Notes under the pieces: model-generated | What the model was told of the DNA's origin: nothing | What the model saw: the letters and a program-made list of their open reading frames with translations, nothing else | The model's database searches: none | Position numbers and translations under genes: made by a program | Part shown: positions 59,898 to 64,000 of the stretch, piece by piece | How the letters are laid out: each line of letters opens with the position of its first letter | Numbering within the stretch: the first letter of the stretch is position 1 | Origin: JBCBSK01 sp965250105 | GTDB lineage: Bacteria; Pseudomonadota; Alphaproteobacteria; Rhizobiales; Tepidamorphaceae | Assembly (NCBI GenBank): GCA_965250105.1 | Contig: OZ252290.1 | Location: forward strand, 2,480,001-2,544,000 | DNA: 64,000 nucleotides | Direction of reading: 5' to 3'

Positions 59898-62084
59898 CTA
59901 CTGGCCGGCGACCGGTCCGATCGAGAAGAACAGCGTCTCGCCGTTTGAATCGTCGACCCCATCATTGTCGGTGACGGCATAGCCGATCCCGTCGGCATCG
60001 ATCGCGAAGCCCTCGATCTTGTCGACGACATAGCCGCCGGTCGCGGTCAGGTCGGGGATGAAGTCACGCACCTCTTCCTTGTCGACCACCGGCAGATCGC
60101 CGCCGAGCGGGGCGGGGTCGAGCTGGTCGAGGGCGACGCGATAGAGTTTCTTGGTGCGGGCCGCCGCGCCGATCTGGTTGTCGCGCTCGACGATATAGGC
60201 ATGATCGCCATGGATGACGATTTCCGACAGCCCGACCCAGCCGGTCTCGGCGCCGTCGAGCGGATAGTGCACGGCCCCCCAGTCGCCGGTCTCGGTATTG
60301 TAGGCGACGAGCTTGACCATGCCGTCCGGGTCGTCCTGCCATTCGCGCTGGATCGCGATCCACAGAACGTCGCCGTCGCGCGCGACGCCTTCGGCCCCGA
60401 AACGGCGCTCGACGGCGAGCAGTTCGGCCGGGAAGGGGATCTGGCTTTCGATCGCCCCATCCGCGGTGACATGGTAGAGCGCGTGCGGCACGAGCCGGTC
60501 GGTGCGGCCTTCGGAGGCGAGCCAGAAGCCGCCATTGCCGTCCGATGTGATGCCTTCGAGATCGAGCAACTGGGCATTGGCGCCATTGCGCGTGACCCGC
60601 ACCGCGTCGGTGATGCGCGCCGGCGTCTGGGTGGCGTCGATGGTGAAGATCGTCGGCTGCATGGCGTAGAAGCTGTCATTGACCGCATAGAGCCGGCCGG
60701 CCTGTTCGGGATCGGCCGCAAGACCCGACAGCGCGCCCCAGCCGATCGGCCGGCCGGCGTCATCGAGACCCGACCGCAGCATCGGATAGGCCGGCGCGTC
60801 GGCGCCGAATTCATAGAGCGTGACATGCGAGCGCACGCCACCATCCTCGATCAGATCGGCTTCATTGGAAATCGCCAGCAGGTTGCGGTCCGGAATGGCG
60901 ATGGCGCCTTCGGGCGCCAGCGCGGTCGGCAGGAGTTGCACGAACTCCGGCGTCTCGCCCGTGTCGCGATAGACGCCGATGACCGAGCCGCGCTCGGACA
61001 ACAGGAAGATATGGGTGTCGTCGCCGAACGCGCCGACTTCCATGCCTTCCGGCTCGACGCCCTTATTGCCCGAGCGGCGCTCCGGGTAATGGCCGGCCAT
61101 GGCCACTTCATATTCAAAGCCAAGGCCGGATTCGTAAAGTTCCTCGCCGGACTGCGAGAAGATGGTGAAGCCACGCGAGCCGCCCTCGTAATCGCCTTCA
61201 TTGGCGATCACCAGACGGTCCTCGTCGAGCCACTGCACCGCATCGGGTTCGCGCGGCACGGCGGCCAGCGTGCCGTCGAAGGTCAGGGCGCGTTCCTCCT
61301 CGACATCGACATTGTCGAGATCGACGCTGCCGGCCGAGAAATGATCGAGCACGCTGCCATCGGCGCCGTTCAGGACCACGATGTGATTGTTTTCCTGAAG
61401 CGTCACGGCGATCTCGCCGGCCGTGTTGATGTCGACGAATTCGGGCTCCGGATCGTCGCCGGCGACCTCGGCGAGGCCCGTCACATCGGCGGTGATCATG
61501 GTAGCGCAGTCCGGCGCGCCATCGGCGATCGGCAGGATCGCGACCGCGCCAGCCGGCATCTGCGGGATGACGCCGTCATTGAGGTCCTCGTCGCGCTCGT
61601 TCTCGATGGCGACGGCGACGAAGCTGCCATCGGGCGCGACGGCGACGGAATCTGGTTGCCCGCCGAGATCGCAGCGCGCGGTGATCTCGCCCGCCGCGAT
61701 GTCGATCACCGCGAGATGGCCGGAGGGGTCGGTATAGCTCTCGGAGGTGTTGACGCCGGCGAGGACCGTGCCGCCGAGGACGGACACCGCGGTCGGTTCG
61801 CCGTCGAGCATCACCGTGCCGGCGGGTTGCGGGGCGGAGGGGTCCGAAATGTCGATCATGCCCACCGCGCCCAGCGGGCTGTCGGAATAGATCAGCATCA
61901 TGCCGTCTTCGCTGGCGGTGATGATCTCGGCAGAGGTCTCGGTCGCCTGGTCCGTGCCGGCGGGCAGGTTTGTGTTGACCGGGAAGGAGGCGATACGGTT
62001 GAAATAGCTCTCGGCATGGGCCGGCAGCGCCGTGCCCGCCAGCAGAACCGATGTCACAATGCCAAGTCGCCGTGCAGCTTTCAT
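59898..62084 (-). CDS. secreted esterase-like/phytase-like protein
   Basis: A 728-residue exported protein. A signal peptide covers about 1-24 (LGIVTSVLLAGTALPAHAES). Residues 40-300 resemble a beta-propeller of lactonase/YVTN type (GQPDSVAVAPDGSFVAVAIENERDED). The C-terminal half has the esterase-like phytase pattern: LDLEGITSDGNGGFWLASEGRTDRLVPHALYHV, RFGAEGVARDGDVLWIAIQREWQDDPDG and VDKIEGFAIDADGIGYAVTDNDGVDD. It is acidic, probably periplasmic and Ca-binding. A phosphate-scavenging role is inferred from the family name only. Confidence 0.8.
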   Translation of the reverse strand: MKAARRLGIVTSVLLAGTALPAHAESYFNRIASFPVNTNLPAGTDQATETSAEIITASEDGMMLIYSDSPLGAVGMIDISDPSAPQPAGTVMLDGEPTAVSVLGGTVLAGVNTSESYTDPSGHLAVIDIAAGEITARCDLGGQPDSVAVAPDGSFVAVAIENERDEDLNDGVIPQMPAGAVAILPIADGAPDCATMITADVTGLAEVAGDDPEPEFVDINTAGEIAVTLQENNHIVVLNGADGSVLDHFSAGSVDLDNVDVEEERALTFDGTLAAVPREPDAVQWLDEDRLVIANEGDYEGGSRGFTIFSQSGEELYESGLGFEYEVAMAGHYPERRSGNKGVEPEGMEVGAFGDDTHIFLLSERGSVIGVYRDTGETPEFVQLLPTALAPEGAIAIPDRNLLAISNEADLIEDGGVRSHVTLYEFGADAPAYPMLRSGLDDAGRPIGWGALSGLAADPEQAGRLYAVNDSFYAMQPTIFTIDATQTPARITDAVRVTRNGANAQLLDLEGITSDGNGGFWLASEGRTDRLVPHALYHVTADGAIESQIPFPAELLAVERRFGAEGVARDGDVLWIAIQREWQDDPDGMVKLVAYNTETGDWGAVHYPLDGAETGWVGLSEIVIHGDHAYIVERDNQIGAAARTKKLYRVALDQLDPAPLGGDLPVVDKEEVRDFIPDLTATGGYVVDKIEGFAIDADGIGYAVTDNDGVDDSNGETLFFSIGPVAGQ

Positions 62085-62275
62085 CTCGTCCCCTCCCCGT
62101 GGGTCGTCTCGTCCTGTAACGGGCTTCTCATGCGGCAGTTGGATGTCAGCCCGATGACAATCCGGCCGGGCTGGATGGCAGCCCCGCGTGGACCGGGCAA
62201 CGGCATGCGAAGCCGTCGCCGGCCGCGTGCCGCCGGAGTGTGGCCGGTGACCTTCCGATTGATCGGAGACATGTC

Positions 62276-63613
62276 ATGAACCTGCATCATTTGTTGGGCG
62301 CGCGCGTCGCCGGCGGGCGTCCGCCGGTGCGGGCCGGGCTGATCGGCGCCGGCAAGTTCGGCGCGATGTTCCTGAGCCAGGTGCCGACGATCGATGGGCT
62401 TGACGTCACCGCGATCGCCGATCTCGATGTCGATCGGGCCAGGGCGCAATGCGCTTCCGTCGGATGGCCAGAGAGAATGATCGGTCAGACCGCGTTTCTC
62501 GACGACGGCGTGGCGTTGGCGGCGCGCGACGATGTCGATGTCGTCATCGAGGCCACCGGCCATCCCGATGCGGGACTGCGCCATGCGCTGGCCGCGATCG
62601 CGGCGGGCAAGCATGTCGTGATGGTCAATGTCGAGGCCGACGTTCTGGCCGGCGCGGCATTGGCGCGGCGCGCCGAGCGGGCCGGCGTCGTCTATTCCAT
62701 GGCCTATGGCGACCAGCCGGCGCTGGTGTGCGAGATGGTCGACTGGGCGCGCGCCAACGGCTTCTCGGTGACCGCCGCCGGCAAGGGCACGAAGTATCTG
62801 CCGCTCTATCACGGCGTCACGCCCGACGATGTCTGGACCCATTACGGGCTGACCCCCGACGCGGCCCGGGCCGCCGGCATGAACCCGCAAATGTTCAATT
62901 CCTTCCTCGACGGCACCAAGAGCGCCATCGAGATGGTGGCCATCGCCAACGCAACCGGCCTCGACGTGCCCGGGAACGGGCTCGGCTTTCCGCCCGCCGG
63001 CGTCGACGACCTGGCCCATGTCCTGCGCCCGCGCGCCGATGGCGGCCAGCTCGAGGCGCCGGGCATGGTGGAGGTCGTGTCGAGCCTCGAACGCGACGGC
63101 CGCCCCGTGTTCCGCGATCTGAGATGGGGCGTCTATGTGGTGATCGAGGCGCCGAACGATTATGCCGCCGGCTGTTTCCGGCAATATGGCATGAACACCG
63201 ACGCCTCCGGGCGCTATGCCGCGATGTATAAGCCCTTCCATCTGATCGGGCTCGAACTCGCCACCTCGGTCCTGTCGGCCGCCCTGCGCGGCGAGCCCAC
63301 GGGCGCGACGCGCGGCTTTCGCGGTGATGTCGCGGCGACGGCCAAGCGCGACCTCAAGGCCGGCGACCGGCTCGACGGCGAAGGCGGCTACACGGTTTAT
63401 GGCACGGCGCTGCCGGCCGGGAAGAGCCTTAGGCTCAAGGCCCTGCCGATGGGACTGGCCCATGGCGTTACCCTGACGCGCGACGTCGCGGCGGGCCGTC
63501 TCGTCACTTTCGATGATGTCGAGATCGGCGCGGACAAGGACGTGACGCTCGATCTCAGGCGCGAGGCGGAGGCACTTATCGAGGGGGCGTTGGGAGAGGC
63601 GCCGGGCGCATGA
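62276..63613 (+). CDS. homoserine dehydrogenase-like oxidoreductase with SAF domain (COG4091-like)
   Basis: A 445-residue protein. The NAD(P)-binding motif is VRAGLIGAGKFGAMFLSQ (about 18-35), then DVDVVIEATGHPDAGLRHALAAIAAGKHVVMVNVEADVLAG (about 86-126). The central catalytic region has TAAGKGTKYLPLYHGVTPDDVW. The C-terminal part (KRDLKAGDRLDGEGGYTVYGTALPAGKSLRLKALPMGLAHGVTLTRDVAAGRLVTFDDV) is a SAF-type domain like those of FlgA and sugar-acid enzymes. Related proteins act in carbohydrate or sugar-acid catabolism; substrate unknown. GGAGA precedes the ATG. It overlaps the next gene by 4 bp. Confidence 0.8.
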   Translation: MNLHHLLGARVAGGRPPVRAGLIGAGKFGAMFLSQVPTIDGLDVTAIADLDVDRARAQCASVGWPERMIGQTAFLDDGVALAARDDVDVVIEATGHPDAGLRHALAAIAAGKHVVMVNVEADVLAGAALARRAERAGVVYSMAYGDQPALVCEMVDWARANGFSVTAAGKGTKYLPLYHGVTPDDVWTHYGLTPDAARAAGMNPQMFNSFLDGTKSAIEMVAIANATGLDVPGNGLGFPPAGVDDLAHVLRPRADGGQLEAPGMVEVVSSLERDGRPVFRDLRWGVYVVIEAPNDYAAGCFRQYGMNTDASGRYAAMYKPFHLIGLELATSVLSAALRGEPTGATRGFRGDVAATAKRDLKAGDRLDGEGGYTVYGTALPAGKSLRLKALPMGLAHGVTLTRDVAAGRLVTFDDVEIGADKDVTLDLRREAEALIEGALGEAPGA

Positions 63614-63948
63614 GCGTCCGGCCGCCCAAGGCGCTGTGGCGCCCGTCCGCGCCGGTCGATCCGCTGACCGCCAGTCTCGATCATGAGGTCAGGGCGGAAA
63701 AGGCCGGCACGCTCGGCCGGCTGATGCAGCGGCTCGATAAGAAGCTCGCTGCCGTGGCGGCCCTCGACGACAGGCCCGACTGTGCCGACGACGACCGCCA
63801 GCGCGTGCTGGACGAGGCGGGCGAGGCGCTCTGGCATGTGGTCATTCAGCGCGAACTGTGCGGCTTCGGCCGCACCGCGCAGTTTCTCAAGGACATGCGG
63901 GTGCCGCGCGCGGTGCAGCTGCGCATGGGCATCAGACGCGGCGGCTGA
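63610..63948 (+). CDS. DUF6665-like protein
   Basis: A 112-residue, mostly helical cytoplasmic protein. DPLTASLDHEVRAEKAGTLGRLMQRLDKKLAAVAALDD (about 17-54) forms a long helix, and VLDEAGEALWHVVIQRELCGFGRTAQFLKDMRVPRAVQLRMGI (about 66-108) is the conserved part that I recall from DUF6665 proteins of Hyphomicrobiales. Function unknown. The ATG overlaps the stop of the COG4091-like gene (ATGA), indicating a translationally coupled pair. Confidence 0.75.
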   Translation: MSVRPPKALWRPSAPVDPLTASLDHEVRAEKAGTLGRLMQRLDKKLAAVAALDDRPDCADDDRQRVLDEAGEALWHVVIQRELCGFGRTAQFLKDMRVPRAVQLRMGIRRGG

Positions 63949-63958
63949 ACGCCGAGCT

Positions 63959-64000
63959 TCAGGGAATCCGCCCGAGCGCGGCGCCGAGAATGAGAAAGCC
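63959..64000 (-). CDS. C-terminal end of a membrane protein (partial)
   Basis: On the minus strand the frame entering from the right edge reads GFLILGAALGRIP and stops at TGA. The hydrophobic run is consistent with a last transmembrane helix. It converges on the DUF6665 gene 11 bp away. Only 13 residues are visible, so this is tentative. Confidence 0.35.
   Translation of the reverse strand, partial: GFLILGAALGRIP

Noticed and set aside
60201..62279. 692-codon open frame antisense to the phytase-like gene
   Set aside because: Arg/Gly/Ala-rich with no domain, while the opposite strand has a signal peptide and family motifs.

Overview
The window is a GC-rich chromosomal segment from an alphaproteobacterium, most likely of the order Hyphomicrobiales (Rhizobiales). 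The evidence is: the gene order carB-greA-(azlDC)-lrp-trxB-lsrB; a DnaG primase lacking most zinc ligands; an alphaproteobacterial-type sigma-32 promoter before dnaK; two CtrA-type boxes before rpoD; a probable MmgR/alpha-r8 small RNA; and intergenic palindromes of rhizobial type. Most of it is ordinary core genome. No rRNA, tRNA, CRISPR array or complete insertion sequence was seen.

Layout. 1-7.5 kb: DUF429 gene, pyridoxal kinase, a CitE-like CoA-ester lyase, a DUF1796-like protein, grpE coupled to a ParB-like gene, small metabolic genes, and a LysR gene divergent from a tiny ORF. 7.7-11.2 kb: pyrE, a flavodoxin-like gene, alkB, then an AT-rich island (about 9.49-10.56 kb) with a 91-residue protein and a DNA methyltransferase; the island abuts a damaged alkB start and the 3' remnant of another methyltransferase. 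11.2-17.4 kb: dnaK-dnaJ, pyrF, DUF1330, a 222-bp MITE-like element with TA duplication, dapB, gpmA. 17.5-22 kb: GST, a one-component oxyanion regulator convergent with tupBCA (tungstate uptake), and a tautomerase. 22.2-25.2 kb: copper ATPase copA divergent from csoR, with three operator-like palindromes between them. 25.2-32.9 kb: esterase and thioesterase genes, then a TetR gene divergent from an RND efflux pair with two palindromic operators. 33-35.6 kb: modABC. 35.6-46 kb: lsrB, trxB, lrp, azlCD, greA, carB, an XRE regulator, a 41-codon ORF with its own terminator, and carA. 46-51.3 kb: yqeY, dnaG, rpoD, hlyU. 51.3-64 kb: peroxiredoxin, a small RNA, msrP, an EF-G-like GTPase, a soluble chemoreceptor, a crotonase, an aspartate aminotransferase, a secreted phytase-like protein, a COG4091 oxidoreductase and a DUF6665 gene.

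How the genes fit together. Several blocks concern metals and redox: tungstate and molybdate importers, a molybdopterin enzyme (MsrP), copper export, thioredoxin reductase with its LysR partner, and a 1-Cys peroxiredoxin. Pyrimidine synthesis is represented by pyrE, pyrF, carA and carB, and heat-shock chaperones by grpE, dnaK and dnaJ. The least ordinary parts are the AT-rich methyltransferase island, the MITE that supplies the stop of one gene and nearly abuts the start of dapB, the small RNA near 52.5 kb, and the 41-codon transcript near 44.1 kb.
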